DNA of 64,000 nt from Desulfovibrio sp. ZJ209 (GTDB lineage: Bacteria; Desulfobacterota; Desulfovibrionia; Desulfovibrionales; Desulfovibrionaceae). Each line of letters begins with the position of its first letter. Position 1 is the first letter of the stretch. The stretch covers positions 496,001 through 560,000 of the forward strand of contig NZ_JAAKEJ010000001.1 in assembly GCF_011039135.1 (NCBI RefSeq), given 5' to 3'. The translations under genes and the position numbers were made by a program. The notes below the pieces were generated by a model. That model saw only the letters and a list, made by a program, of their open reading frames with translations, was not told where the DNA came from and made no database searches. This document shows, piece after piece, positions 9,150 to 18,523 of the stretch.

Positions 9150-10052
9150 TTGGATCGGGAAAAATATATTTGCCGCGTGACCCTGGCGGGGAGCGCCGTC
9201 AACCTGCTCCTCGTGGCCTTCAAGTTCATTGCCGGCATCCTCGGGCACAGCTCGGCCATGGTGGCCGACGCCGCTCATTCGCTCTCCGACTTCGCTTCGG
9301 ATGTCATCGTCCTCCTGTGCCTGCGGGTGGCGGGCAAGCCCGAGGACGAGGACCACGCCTACGGCCACGGCAAGTTCGAGACACTGGCGTCCGTTGCCAT
9401 CGGCCTCCTCCTGCTTGCCACCGGCATTGGCCTGTTCTGGGACGGCGCGGGGACGATCCTCGCCTTCGCGCGGGGCGAATCGCTCATGGCGCCCACCGGC
9501 CTCGCGTTGGCGGCGGCGGTGATCTCGCTCATCGTGAAGGAAACGCTCTATCACTATACCATGGCGGCAGCCAGAAAGGCCGATTCCTCAACGCTCAAGG
9601 CCAATGCCTGGCATCACCGAAGCGACGCCCTGAGCTCCATCGCGACGCTCGTCGGCATTGGCGGGGCCATGCTCCCGGGCGAGGGCTGGCGCATCCTTGA
9701 CCCCTTGGCTGCCTGCCTCATCAGCATCTTTATCGTGGTGATGGCCTTTTCGCTCATGAAACCGGGCATCGACGAACTCATGGAAAAGTCGCTTCCCGAT
9801 GCGGAAAGGGCGGAAATCGAGCACATCATCGCCTCAACAGAGGGCGTTCTCGGCTTCCATCGCCTGCGTACGCGGCGCATGGGCGTGAACCGCGCCATCG
9901 AGGCGCATATAAAACTGGATGGCAGCCTTTCCTTGCGTGAGGCGCATGACATTGCCTCGCTGCTCGAGAAACGCTTGAAGGACCGCCTCGGTGAGAAGAC
10001 GCATGTGGGCATCCATATGGAGCCCGCCGCTGCGCAGAAAGCACAGGCATAG
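9150..10052 (+). CDS. Cation diffusion facilitator (CDF) metal transporter
   Basis: 300 residues, usual for CDF proteins that exchange protons for Zn, Fe or Mn and export the metal. Six membrane helices are followed by a cytoplasmic domain of about 90 residues. The transport site is visible as AAHSLSDFASD in helix 2 and HHRSDALSS in helix 5; both D/H pairs are intact. HAYGHGKFETLAS after helix 2 is also typical. The start is a TTG at 9150 preceded by GAGGAG at seven bases; no ATG is available nearby. The metal cannot be chosen from sequence alone. Convergent with the permease at 10091. Confidence 0.92.
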   Translation: MDREKYICRVTLAGSAVNLLLVAFKFIAGILGHSSAMVADAAHSLSDFASDVIVLLCLRVAGKPEDEDHAYGHGKFETLASVAIGLLLLATGIGLFWDGAGTILAFARGESLMAPTGLALAAAVISLIVKETLYHYTMAAARKADSSTLKANAWHHRSDALSSIATLVGIGGAMLPGEGWRILDPLAACLISIFIVVMAFSLMKPGIDELMEKSLPDAERAEIEHIIASTEGVLGFHRLRTRRMGVNRAIEAHIKLDGSLSLREAHDIASLLEKRLKDRLGEKTHVGIHMEPAAAQKAQA

Positions 10053-10090
10053 CGCGTGGAGGGAAAACCCCGCGCGTGTGGCGCCCCGCG

Positions 10091-11260
10091 TCAAAGCAGC
10101 ACGGGGCCGATGCTGTTGAAGATCCAGCCAATGAGCGTGAATATCACCCACAGGCAGCCGATGAAGAGCGCCTGAAGCCGGAAGGTCATTATCTGTCGCA
10201 GAAGCATGACTTCCGGGATGCTCGCCGCCACCGCGCTCATGCAGAAGGCGAGCGTGGTGCCGAGCGGCAGGCCCTTCAGCAACAGGCTCTCCATCACCGG
10301 CACGATGCCCGTCACATTGGAATACAGCGGTATTGCAAGAAGCACGGCCCCGGGCACCGTCCACCATTGGCCCGCGCCGAGGTGCTCGGCAAACCAGTTG
10401 TCGGGCACAAAACCGTGCAGCGCGGCCCCCGCGGCAACCCCGAGGATCACCCATTTCCAGACGCGGGCGAAAATCGAGCGCATCTCGCCCCAGGCAAAGA
10501 CGTGGCGCTGGCCAATGCCCAACTTCTGGCTTTTCCCGCTGCGGGCGAGCAAGGGAGGAGGGAGGCGCCTGGCATCGAGGATGAAGGGCTGGAGCCAGCG
10601 CTCCGCCCTCATGGCATCCATGAAAACGCCGCCGGCCATGCCCGCAACGATGCCCACAAGCACATAGAGGAAGGTGAATTTCCAGCCGAGGAGGCCCCAC
10701 AAGAGCACCACGGCGATTTCATTGATGAGCGGCGATGTGATGAGAAAAGCCATGGTGATGCCGAAAGGAATGCGCGCCGTGGTGAAGCCGAGGAACAAGG
10801 GTATGCTGGAGCAGGAGCAGAAGGGCGTTATGGAGCCGAACAGGGCCCCGAGAAAATACCCGAGAACGCGCCGCTTGCCTACAAGATATGCGCGCACGTG
10901 CTCCACATGGAACGAAGCGCGCAGCCATGCTATTACATAGATGAGCGCAAAGAGGAGCAAGAGGATTTTTGCCGTATCATAGAAGAAAAATTCGAGCGCT
11001 TGACCAAGATGCGAGCCGGGGGAGAGCCCGGGCAGGGAAAAGACGAGCCAATGGGCAGCCGGCTCAATGGCGCAATAGGCGAAAGCCCAGAGGAGGGCGA
11101 CAGCCGCAGCCTTGAGGATATACCGGCGCCTCCCTCCGGCACCCTGAGCTGTGTCGCCCGGGCGCGTCGCTGGCCTTGAACAACAGCACGTCGCCGCTTC
11201 GTTGCCGGGCGGTGCCGGTTTTTTCTGGGTCGAGGATAAACGAGGGTCAAGCGGAGTCAT
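10091..11260 (-). CDS. DUF318/ArsP-type permease
   Basis: 389 residues with about eight to ten hydrophobic segments. The family hallmark TPFCSCSSIPLF lies near residue 145, and a second set of segments contains VPGAVLLAIPLYSNVTGIVP. This family includes ArsP, which exports trivalent organoarsenicals, though many members are uncharacterised. A hydrophilic N-terminal extension carries three consecutive cysteines (residues 25-27). The start is the ATG at 11260 with AGGGG five bases upstream. An ArsR-type regulator lies 181 bp upstream on the same strand, supporting a metalloid-resistance role by inference. Confidence 0.85.
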   Translation of the reverse strand: MTPLDPRLSSTQKKPAPPGNEAATCCCSRPATRPGDTAQGAGGRRRYILKAAAVALLWAFAYCAIEPAAHWLVFSLPGLSPGSHLGQALEFFFYDTAKILLLLFALIYVIAWLRASFHVEHVRAYLVGKRRVLGYFLGALFGSITPFCSCSSIPLFLGFTTARIPFGITMAFLITSPLINEIAVVLLWGLLGWKFTFLYVLVGIVAGMAGGVFMDAMRAERWLQPFILDARRLPPPLLARSGKSQKLGIGQRHVFAWGEMRSIFARVWKWVILGVAAGAALHGFVPDNWFAEHLGAGQWWTVPGAVLLAIPLYSNVTGIVPVMESLLLKGLPLGTTLAFCMSAVAASIPEVMLLRQIMTFRLQALFIGCLWVIFTLIGWIFNSIGPVLL

Positions 11261-11292
11261 GAGCACCCCTGATGTTTGTCTTTTTGGCTAAA

Positions 11293-11307
11293 TTGCAAAA
11301 TATTGAA
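11293..11307. promoter_or_regulatory. Imperfect palindrome upstream of the permease
   Basis: TTGCAAAATATTGAA lies 33-47 bp upstream of the permease ATG in a short AT-rich patch. Its imperfect dyad could be an ArsR operator or part of a promoter. This is a pattern call only. Confidence 0.25.
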
Positions 11308-11441
11308 GTGGAAGTCAAGTATCGCGCGCAGCATAATCCCGTACACATGAGCCCAGTTTCGTAGGAGCACCCCCGGCCCTGTCTCGAAGGATATGCCTTT
11401 CCCGAAAGCGGCAGACTGCCGGGGCCGTGGAAGGAGGGGCC

Positions 11442-11768
11442 CTACCGCGACTGCACTGCCTTGAGCTGTTCCCGTGCTTTCTGCTGAACCGCGGCGGCTG
11501 TGCAGTGGAGAAACTGGTCCAGGCAGCCCAACCGCAGGCGGTAATAGATGCTCGTCCCGCGTTTTTCGCTCGTGACCACGCCGGCTTCACGCAAGACGGC
11601 GAGATGCCGCGAGATGGTGGACATGTCATCGCCCACCAGTTCCCTCAGTTCGCAAACGCACTTCTCGCCATCGCGGAGGGCGTCGACCATGAGCAGGCGG
11701 CTGGGATGCCCCAGAGCCTTGAATATTTTTGCCTGCTCGGCGATGGAGCGTTTATGCCGCTCTCGCAT
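11442..11768 (-). CDS. ArsR-family metalloregulator
   Basis: 108 residues from the ATG at 11768; an in-frame GTG at 11813 would add 15 residues and neither has a good ribosome-binding site. The winged helix is clear: AEQAKIFKALGHPSRLLMVD, then ELVGDDMSTISRHLAVLREA as the recognition region, then a wing with RGTSIYYRL. The metal-binding CVC in GEKCVCELREL matches the As(III)/Sb(III)-sensing ArsR subgroup. ArsR repressors leave DNA when metalloid binds. It lies directly upstream of the DUF318 permease on the same strand, a likely target. Confidence 0.88.
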   Translation of the reverse strand: MRERHKRSIAEQAKIFKALGHPSRLLMVDALRDGEKCVCELRELVGDDMSTISRHLAVLREAGVVTSEKRGTSIYYRLRLGCLDQFLHCTAAAVQQKAREQLKAVQSR

Positions 11769-11829
11769 GGAATCCACACCGCACCGGCTTCCTGCCTGAA
11801 AAAGGGACTGCACAGTGCTGCGACTTGAG

Positions 11830-11845
11830 AAGAACGCGGGTTCTT
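11830..11845. promoter_or_regulatory. 6-bp inverted repeat between tRNA-Arg and arsR
   Basis: AAGAAC and GTTCTT flank a 4-base loop, just after the tRNA gene and before the regulator on the minus strand. It may end tRNA transcription or act as an operator; there is no T-run, so the role is uncertain. Confidence 0.3.
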
Positions 11846-11865
11846 GAACAGGTGGTGGGAGAGAG

Positions 11866-11942
11866 TGGTGCGCCCGGCAGGAATCGAACCTGCGGCCTAC
11901 AGCTTAGGAGGCTATCGCTCTATCCAACTGAGCTACGAGCGC
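11866..11942 (-). tRNA. tRNA-Arg (anticodon CCU)
   Basis: 77 bases fold as a full cloverleaf: acceptor GCGCTCG/CGGGCGC, D-stem GCTC/GAGC, anticodon stem ATAGC/GCTGT with loop CTCCTAA, and T-arm GCAGG TTCGAAT CCTGC. The anticodon CCU reads AGG. Discriminator A and an encoded CCA are present. It sits just upstream of the arsR-permease pair on the same strand. Confidence 0.95.
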
Positions 11943-12052
11943 ACGTCGGTACTGGTAGGCCGGAAAAGCCCGGCTGTCAAGGTTTTTGTGAAATGGAAGG
12001 CGGCCCCCCCCTTAGGGGCCGGCCGGTTCGGCTGTTCCGGGGGGTGAAAATG

Positions 12053-12089
12053 AAAAAAGGCGCTGCCCCGGTGGTGCAACGCCTTTTTG
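12053..12089 (-). terminator. Rho-independent terminator after mrp
   Basis: A stem AAAAAGGCG/CGCCTTTTT lies 35 bp beyond the mrp stop. Read on the minus strand it ends in a run of six T residues. Confidence 0.75.
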
Positions 12090-12123
12090 CCAAGGGTGGC
12101 GGTATATCGGGCAGCGCGAGCCG

Positions 12124-13044
12124 CTATTTCTTTGTGGCAGGCGCCGACAGGGCCTCGAGGCTGCTGTCGCAGGCTTCGGCGATGGCGTCCGCCAGCGCAA
12201 GGAAGGCTGCCTTGGCCGGGCAGTTCCCTTCGAGGTTCACCACGGGCACGCCCCGGTCGGCGGCCACCACCGTGGCCGGGTCCAGCGGGATGGCGCCCAG
12301 GAAGCGGATGCCGCAGCTTTCAGCCAGCTCGCGGCCGCCGCCCTTCTTGAACAGGTCGATCTCGGTGCCGCAATTGGGGCACACAAGGCCGCTCATGTTC
12401 TCCACCATGCCGAGGATGGCCGCATCGGCGTACTGGAGGAAGTTGATGGCCTTGCGCACATCGGCGAGCGAAATCTCCTGCGGGGTGGTCACGACCACGC
12501 ACTGGGCGTCCGGGATGCTTTTCAGCACGGTCATGTGCTCGTCGCCGGTGCCCGGAGGGGAGTCGATGAGCAGGTAGTCGAGCGCGCCCCATTTGACATC
12601 GGCCAGAAATTGCCGGATGGCCGAGGCTTTCTTGGGGCCGCGCCAGAGGATGGCCTGGTCCCTGTCCTCAAGAAAGGAATCCATGGAAATGACCGAGAGA
12701 TCGTCCGTGCACACGGCCGGCAGCATGAGCCCGGTTTCCGGGTCGATCTCCACCGCGCCCTTGAGCCCGAGCAGGTTGGGCACGCTCGGCCCGTGCATGT
12801 CCACATCGAGGATGCCGACCTTGTGCCCGTGGGCGGCGAGGGCGGCCGCCGTATTGACGGTGACGGAGCTTTTGCCCACGCCGCCCTTGCCGCTCATGAC
12901 GAAGATCTTGTGGCGGATGCCGGCGAGGGTCTGGGCGATGCGCCTGTCCTGGAGGGCGAGCTGGTCATTGCAGTTGCCGTCGCCGCCATGGGAGGTGGAG
13001 TGCGAGCAGGACGCGCCCGAGGGGCAGGAGGAGCAGGAGGACAT
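12124..13044 (-). CDS. mrp: Mrp/NBP35-family Fe-S carrier ATPase
   Basis: 306 residues. These ATPases carry and deliver [4Fe-4S] clusters. The deviant P-loop MSGKGGVGKSSVT lies at about 50-62, LIDSPPGTGDEH is the switch region, and CPNC near residue 222 is the cluster-bridging CxxC of the dimer. The N-terminus is cysteine-rich: Cys4, Cys7, Cys13 and Cys25. The first three have CX2CX5C spacing, as in the N-terminal cluster site of Nbp35. It is followed by a terminator and preceded 40 bp away by pcm on the same strand. Client proteins are unknown; iron-sulfur enzymes are abundant here. Confidence 0.93.
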   Translation of the reverse strand: MSSCSSCPSGASCSHSTSHGGDGNCNDQLALQDRRIAQTLAGIRHKIFVMSGKGGVGKSSVTVNTAAALAAHGHKVGILDVDMHGPSVPNLLGLKGAVEIDPETGLMLPAVCTDDLSVISMDSFLEDRDQAILWRGPKKASAIRQFLADVKWGALDYLLIDSPPGTGDEHMTVLKSIPDAQCVVVTTPQEISLADVRKAINFLQYADAAILGMVENMSGLVCPNCGTEIDLFKKGGGRELAESCGIRFLGAIPLDPATVVAADRGVPVVNLEGNCPAKAAFLALADAIAEACDSSLEALSAPATKK

Positions 13045-13084
13045 GGCGGTTCCTTATGGCTGGATGTTGAGGGGCGCTTGGCGC

Positions 13085-13801
13085 TCATGGGCGCCAGCCG
13101 TGGTCGCCCACAAGGTCCACAAAGATGACGGGGCCCAGGTCTTCGGTATCGGTGCGCCCGAGGTGCTTGCGCACCCGCAGGAGGCGTTGCGTGCGCGGCC
13201 GCGAGCCAACCGGAATGACAAGGATACCCCCCTCGGCCAGCTGGTCAAGCAGCGGCGCGGGCACCTCGGGCCCCCCCGCGGTGACGATGATGCGCTCAAA
13301 GGGCGCGGCAAGGGGCAGCCCCTTGGTGCCGTCGCGGCAATAGGTGCGCACGGCGGAAATTTGCAGCGAGTGCAGCAGGCTGCGCGTGGCGTTGTGCAGC
13401 TTCTGCATGCGCTCCAGCGAAAAGACCGTACAGCCCATGGCGGCGAGGACGGCCGCCTGGTAGCCCGAGCCTGTGCCGATCTCGAGCACGCGCATGCCCG
13501 GCTCTGGCCCCAGCATGGCGGTCATGAGCGCGACGATGGACGGCTGCGAGATGGTCTGCCCGAAGCCGATGGGCAGCGGCGTGTCCTCATAGGCATGCGC
13601 GCGGAGCGCCTCCTCCACGAAGAGGTGACGCGGCACAGAGCCCATGGCCGCAAGCACGGCCGGCGCCTCCACCCCGCGCTGCGCAAGCTGCCGGGCCAAG
13701 CCGTCCACCATGCGCTGCCGCAGCCGCCTGGGGTCCACCTGCGGCGCGCGCGGGGCACGCCTTTCCTCTCCGGTAGCATGCGGATGTCTGCCACTGTACA
13801 T
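13085..13801 (-). CDS. pcm: Protein-L-isoaspartate O-methyltransferase
   Basis: 238 residues from [11 protein letters not shown]. It methylates isoaspartyl residues in damaged proteins with S-adenosylmethionine. [19 protein letters not shown] is the SAM-binding motif [18 protein letters not shown] and [15 protein letters not shown] are diagnostic of Pcm. The open frame runs to 13948, but the upstream 49 residues are Arg/Cys-rich and lie in the divergent promoter region of the M23 peptidase gene. The start lacks a clear ribosome-binding site, so the exact N-terminus is uncertain. It may share a transcript with mrp. Confidence 0.93.
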   Translation of the reverse strand: MYSGRHPHATGEERRAPRAPQVDPRRLRQRMVDGLARQLAQRGVEAPAVLAAMGSVPRHLFVEEALRAHAYEDTPLPIGFGQTISQPSIVALMTAMLGPEPGMRVLEIGTGSGYQAAVLAAMGCTVFSLERMQKLHNATRSLLHSLQISAVRTYCRDGTKGLPLAAPFERIIVTAGGPEVPAPLLDQLAEGGILVIPVGSRPRTQRLLRVRKHLGRTDTEDLGPVIFVDLVGDHGWRP

Positions 13802-13935
13802 ATGCCGGAAGTGAGAACAGATTTTCCGGCGCAAGTCAATGCGCGGCGCGGTCGCGCGGCGGGGCGGCGCGCCATGCCGTCTTGAAAAAAACAGGCCGCT
13901 GTGCAACCATTGACGCCTGTTGCAAGGAGTTGCCG

Positions 13936-15267
13936 ATGCGTACCACAAGCATCCTTTCCATGGCGCTGGCGGTCCTCGTCATTGGCGCGCTGGCCGTTGG
14001 CGGTTATGTGTTTTTCAAGGACCTCGACGGCCCCACCATCCAGATAACGCCGGCCACCGGCCGCGTTTCGCCGGCCACCGTCCTTGAGGTCACCATGAAG
14101 GACCCGGCGGGCATCCGCTCGCTGGTGGTGGGCATCCGCAAGAACAACGTCCTCAATGTCATTTTCAACCGCCATTTTGACGACTATCTGCCCGAGCGCA
14201 CGGTGAGCGTCCCCCTCAAGGACGCCCAGTTGCGCGAGGGCGCATTCGAGATGGAGATCCGCGCCACTGATGGCTCGCTCGCCGGCTTCGGCCAGGGCAA
14301 TACCCGCACCGAGCTTGTCCCCATGCGGCTGGACACCCAGGCGCCGCGCATCTCCGTGAGGACGCTGCCGCCCAATGTGCGGCGCGGCGGCTCTGCGGTC
14401 ATCCGCTATACCATTGATGAAGAGGTCAGCCGCAGCGGCGTGCTCATTGCCGGCTATTTCGTGCCCGGCTATCTGCAGAAGGACGGAAGCTATCTCTGCT
14501 TCTTCCCGTTCCCGTATACCATGACCGCGCGCGACTACAAGAATTCTGTGGAGATCACGGCCACGGACCTCGCCGGCAACACCACCAAGAGCCGGCTTTC
14601 GGTCATGGCCTTTGAGCGCACGTTCAAGAGCGACAATATCGACCTCAAGGACAACTTCCTGCAGGCGGTGGAAAACAAGCTCAGGCACCTCGCGCCCGGC
14701 GCCGCCAATCCCCTGGAGTGCTACCTCTATATCAACAACGAGGTTCGCGCGGCCAATGTGCAGACCCTGCGCGAACTCAGCCGCGACACCGCCGCCGCCA
14801 TCCTCTGGCGCGGGGCCTTCCTGCGGCTGCCGCGCTCCGCCGCGCGCGCCGGCTACGCGGACCACCGCTTCTTCCGTTACCAAGGGCAGCTCGTGGGCGA
14901 GTCATACCACCTGGGCTTTGACCTCGCCTCGGTACGCAATGCCGAGGTGCCCGCCGCCAACAGCGGCCGTGTCATCTTCACCGCGGAGCTCGGCATTTAC
15001 GGCAACCTCATCGTCATTGACCACGGCCTCGGGGTCATGTCCCTCTATTCGCACCTGAGCGAGATCCTCACCGAGGCGGGCAAGGTGGTGAACAAGGGGC
15101 AGGTCATCGGGCGCACCGGCAGCACGGGCCTCGCCTTTGGCGACCACCTGCATTTCGGCATTCTCGTGGGCGGCGTCGAGGTCACGCCGCTGGAATGGAT
15201 CGACCCCAAGTGGATTCGCGACAATATCGTGGAGCGCATCGGCGCGGAGTTCTTCGCCGGCAGCTAG
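13936..15267 (+). CDS. M23-family (LytM) peptidase, membrane-anchored
   Basis: 443 residues. An N-terminal membrane segment (about 5-27) is followed by two beta-rich regions with Ig-like features ([40 protein letters not shown]) and a C-terminal LytM domain. The zinc-site motifs are intact: YHLGFDLAS gives HxxxD and GDHLHFGIL gives HxH, with [20 protein letters not shown] between them. The family cleaves peptidoglycan peptide bridges in the periplasm. The ATG at 13936 follows AAGGAG; an upstream in-frame ATG at 13882 lacks one. A bidirectional terminator follows. Substrate not predictable. Confidence 0.93.
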   Translation: MRTTSILSMALAVLVIGALAVGGYVFFKDLDGPTIQITPATGRVSPATVLEVTMKDPAGIRSLVVGIRKNNVLNVIFNRHFDDYLPERTVSVPLKDAQLREGAFEMEIRATDGSLAGFGQGNTRTELVPMRLDTQAPRISVRTLPPNVRRGGSAVIRYTIDEEVSRSGVLIAGYFVPGYLQKDGSYLCFFPFPYTMTARDYKNSVEITATDLAGNTTKSRLSVMAFERTFKSDNIDLKDNFLQAVENKLRHLAPGAANPLECYLYINNEVRAANVQTLRELSRDTAAAILWRGAFLRLPRSAARAGYADHRFFRYQGQLVGESYHLGFDLASVRNAEVPAANSGRVIFTAELGIYGNLIVIDHGLGVMSLYSHLSEILTEAGKVVNKGQVIGRTGSTGLAFGDHLHFGILVGGVEVTPLEWIDPKWIRDNIVERIGAEFFAGS

Positions 15268-15312
15268 GCGCCGGTTTTTCCGGCTTTCCCTGAAACTTCG
15301 GCCAAGTGTCCG

Positions 15313-15342
15313 AAAAAAGCCCCCGATGGCACGGGGGCTTTT
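15313..15342. terminator. Bidirectional terminator
   Basis: A stem AAAAGCCCCCG/CGGGGGCTTTT with a small loop lies between two convergent genes, with T-runs on both strands. It can serve the M23 peptidase gene and the large minus-strand gene. Confidence 0.8.
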
Positions 15343-15376
15343 CCTTTGCGGGAAGTGGCGTGGGAGACGTGGCGCC

Positions 15377-18300
15377 CTAGGCCGCCTGCGTCCGCGCATG
15401 GCTTACCGCATGGTGCGCCCGGTGCTGGTGGGGCCGGCAGAGCTTGCTCATGAGGCGCAGGTACTGCATGTGCTTGCTGAGGAAGAAAGCCAGCGGCGGC
15501 GAGAAATTGCGTCCCAGAAGGCCGTCCACCAGCATCTGGCTTATCTCGCGTTCGCGCGTGAGCACGAGCTGCGCGCGCGCGAGCACGTGGCGGTCGGCGT
15601 CGGGCATGGTAACGAGCATCTTGCGGAAGGCATCCTGCGCCCGCGGCTGGTAGTACCAGAAATACATGAGGTCGAGGGCGTTGATGATGAAGGCCTTTTC
15701 AAGCTCCCGCCCCCTTGAGCCGCCGTGCCCCTTGAGGCCGCCCGGGCGCGCCAGCATGACGAGGGCGTCTTCCTGTGGGAAGAGCAGCTCGAGGCGCGTA
15801 TAGCAGGCGAAGACATTGGCGATCTTGCTCTTGTAGTCCCAGCGGCGCATGCGCAGGTTGACCTGGCTGTCCGCATAGCCCTCGATGATGGCCGCCACCG
15901 TGTCGGACGCCATCTTGGAGACCACGGCCGCGCTCGGCACGAGGTAGATCTCCGGTTGGGCCACGCCCACGGCGAGGAGGAGCTGGAAGAGCAGGAAATC
16001 ATACAGCGAGGACACCGGGATGGCGAGGCCGCTGCGGAAGAAGTTGCCGATGGCCGCCTCCTTGGGGAAGCCGCGGAAGACATTGTGCGCGCAGATGTAG
16101 AAGCCGTTGACGATGTTGAGCACCGTGAAGACAAGGGTGGAATGGTTTTCCACCGAATAGCCGAGCCAGTCCTGCAAGAGCCACACGCGCACCATGACTT
16201 CGAGGAGCAGGACGGAAATGCCCGTATACATCAGCGAATCGCAGATCCTGCTGATGCTGACCTGGTCCTTCCAGTGGATGAGCGTGCCCCGTGAAAAGCC
16301 GTTGGCCGCGAACATCATCTGCACCACGTTGCGCACGCCCGTGATGCCGAACCAGATGAAGGTGCCGAACCAGGCGAGGAACCACCAGTCCTGCGTATAG
16401 ATGAAGGAGAAAAAGGCCGGGATGAAGCCCAAAAGCACCTTGAGCCAGTTGCTGATGGAGCTGTTGAGATAGGTGAGGCCGAGGCGCGTATGACCGCCGG
16501 ACTTGCTCTTGCCGAGCAGGTCGTTCTGCCGCGCCTGGTTGAGGCCGCCCAGGTTGGCGATATTGCCGTGCTTGCAGATGCGGCAATACTCGCTGGCCGT
16601 TTTCCATTCGCTCTTGCGCTCCATGCCCAGGTGCCGGCAGCCGGGGATGCGGCGGAAATGCGCGGCCAGCCGCTGCCAGAAGGTCGGGTTTTCCGGCTCG
16701 CGGAAAATTTCCGTCTCTTCCACCGGCGAGCAGAGGGGAATGGGCCGCGCCTGCTGCGGCTTGCGCCTGAGCTCGGCCAAGGCGCGCGGGGAAAGCGTCT
16801 CCTTGAGAACCAGGCCCATGCCGTAGGAGCGGCGGCCGCCCGAACTGGTGCCCAGGCGCGACTTGAGCGGGCTGTGGCGGTAATGCTCCCAGAGCTTGGG
16901 CACATTGCGCAGGATATTCTTGAACTTGGCCGCGCGCGCGTCGTCGCCCACGCGCTCAAGGTGCCGCCCCATCTGGCGGATCATCTGCTTCACGCGGGGG
17001 CCGAGGCCGAGGTTGAGGGCCCGCTGCAATTCGCCGATGGCCTCAAGGTCGTGCAGGCGCCCCTCCAGCCACGCGCGCATGTTGAAGATCTCGAGATGGG
17101 TGATGGCGCCGTGGCAGTCGGAAAGTATCTCGGCCACGTCCTCCACGCGCAGGTCGGTGAGGCCCAGCACGAGGCGATAGCCGGGATTGAGCTCCTGGAG
17201 CTCGCGCACCAGCTCGTGCGGGGAGAGGCGCAACAGTTCCGGCACGTCCTCGAGGCCCGGCTGGAGGAGTTCGCGCACTTCGGGCAGCGCCTCGGCGCTC
17301 AGCCATTCGTCGGCGATGATGTCCGCGCTCAGGTTTTCCAGCGCGTCGATCTCTTCCTTGGCCGCGCTGCCCTCGGATGTGCCCCCGGCGATGCTCTTGG
17401 CCAGGCGCTCCGCCCTTTCCCGCGCCGCAGGCAGGACATGGCGGTGCAGGAATTCGGAAAGATGATGCATGGAGGGCTGGCCGCGGCCCACGAAATCGAG
17501 AAAGTCCTGCTGGTCGAGGGGAGGCACCTCCACGCCCCAGGCTTCGGACAGGCGCGGCCGCTCCCGGTCGTTCCAGGCGTTGAGGATGCGCAGGATGCGC
17601 GCCTTTTTCCAGCTGAGGACCTCGCGGCCCTTCTTCATCATGTCCGCGAGCTTGGGGTTGTGGAGAAATTCCAGGAAGTCCTCGTTGGAGCTGAAACCGC
17701 GCGGTATCCAGAACAGGCGCGCATAGTGCCCGTAATAGGGGACCTGGTACTCGATGCCGATACGCACGGTGAGGCCGGTGATCTCCGAAGCGCGCAATAT
17801 CTCCCGCGCGGCGTCCGGGGGCACCCAGTATTCGTAGCCGATGGTGATGTCGCGGATGCCCTTGATCCAGGCGTCCATGATGAGGTGCGTGGGCGTTTTG
17901 CGGCCCTTGGTGTTGGCGTCGTAAACGTGGTCGTCAAAGGCGATCTGGTTCCATTCCTCGGGCATTTCCGGCAGGTGGTAGCGCGCGAGCATGTGCCGCA
18001 CGATGCGCGGCGTGCCCTGCACGGTGCGCCGGAAGTCATGCGCCAGCTTGAGCTGGGTCAGGCGGTCGCCATGGGCGCGCACCATGTCTTTCATGATTTG
18101 CATGAGCACGCGCGCGGTATTGCGCCGAAGCAGCGAGTGGGCGCTGTTGAGCACCTCGTCGTAGAGCACCTCGAGGGCGAGCAGCCTGTCCCTGGCCTGT
18201 GCGTCGCCCGCCTCGAGGTTGCGGAGCAGGTTGACGACGGCCGAGGCCATGCGCGCCACCGGGCTCGCCGCCAGCTCCTTGATGCCGTGGGGATGGAGAT

Positions 18301-18418
18301 TCGGGTCAAAAAGGCCGTTGTCGGACGGGCCGGTACGCGAATCAAGGATGTGGTTGACGAGGGCCAGGATGTCCCTGTCCTGCTTGTCAAAATAGATGTC
18401 GCTCCAATGTTCCGCCAC
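15377..18418 (-). CDS. 1013-residue membrane protein with degenerate PHP-like region
   Basis: Starts at a GTG at 18418 with AAGGGGG upstream; an extension to 18493 looks like leader. I do not recognise the family as a whole. Residues about 140-260 resemble a PHP phosphoesterase core (FDDHVYDANTKGRKTPTHLI, then GIRDITI and TGLTVRIGIEY), but most histidine ligands are absent. A Cys pair (CRICKHGNIANLGG) lies near 605. Four or more membrane segments follow at about 650-860 (WLKVLLGFIPAFFSFIY, VFTVLNIVNGFYI), then a hydrophilic tail with several His. It is probably an inner-membrane protein with a large N-terminal soluble part. Neighbours give no clear function: hydG lies 105 bp upstream on the same strand. 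Confidence 0.8.
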   Translation of the reverse strand: MAEHWSDIYFDKQDRDILALVNHILDSRTGPSDNGLFDPNLHPHGIKELAASPVARMASAVVNLLRNLEAGDAQARDRLLALEVLYDEVLNSAHSLLRRNTARVLMQIMKDMVRAHGDRLTQLKLAHDFRRTVQGTPRIVRHMLARYHLPEMPEEWNQIAFDDHVYDANTKGRKTPTHLIMDAWIKGIRDITIGYEYWVPPDAAREILRASEITGLTVRIGIEYQVPYYGHYARLFWIPRGFSSNEDFLEFLHNPKLADMMKKGREVLSWKKARILRILNAWNDRERPRLSEAWGVEVPPLDQQDFLDFVGRGQPSMHHLSEFLHRHVLPAARERAERLAKSIAGGTSEGSAAKEEIDALENLSADIIADEWLSAEALPEVRELLQPGLEDVPELLRLSPHELVRELQELNPGYRLVLGLTDLRVEDVAEILSDCHGAITHLEIFNMRAWLEGRLHDLEAIGELQRALNLGLGPRVKQMIRQMGRHLERVGDDARAAKFKNILRNVPKLWEHYRHSPLKSRLGTSSGGRRSYGMGLVLKETLSPRALAELRRKPQQARPIPLCSPVEETEIFREPENPTFWQRLAAHFRRIPGCRHLGMERKSEWKTASEYCRICKHGNIANLGGLNQARQNDLLGKSKSGGHTRLGLTYLNSSISNWLKVLLGFIPAFFSFIYTQDWWFLAWFGTFIWFGITGVRNVVQMMFAANGFSRGTLIHWKDQVSISRICDSLMYTGISVLLLEVMVRVWLLQDWLGYSVENHSTLVFTVLNIVNGFYICAHNVFRGFPKEAAIGNFFRSGLAIPVSSLYDFLLFQLLLAVGVAQPEIYLVPSAAVVSKMASDTVAAIIEGYADSQVNLRMRRWDYKSKIANVFACYTRLELLFPQEDALVMLARPGGLKGHGGSRGRELEKAFIINALDLMYFWYYQPRAQDAFRKMLVTMPDADRHVLARAQLVLTREREISQMLVDGLLGRNFSPPLAFFLSKHMQYLRLMSKLCRPHQHRAHHAVSHARTQAA

Positions 18419-18523
18419 GCCGCGCCCCCTTGCTGGCCGCCGTGTTGAATCGCTCACCGGCAAATGCCCGCCGGGGCGCGGAAGGCTGCCCACCCTCGCG
18501 CGCCCCGTGAGCCGTGTCCTGCG

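Noticed and set aside
11866-13044. Integrated element at tRNA-Arg
   Set aside because: No integrase, no second copy of the tRNA 3' end was seen in the window; neighbours mrp and pcm are housekeeping genes.
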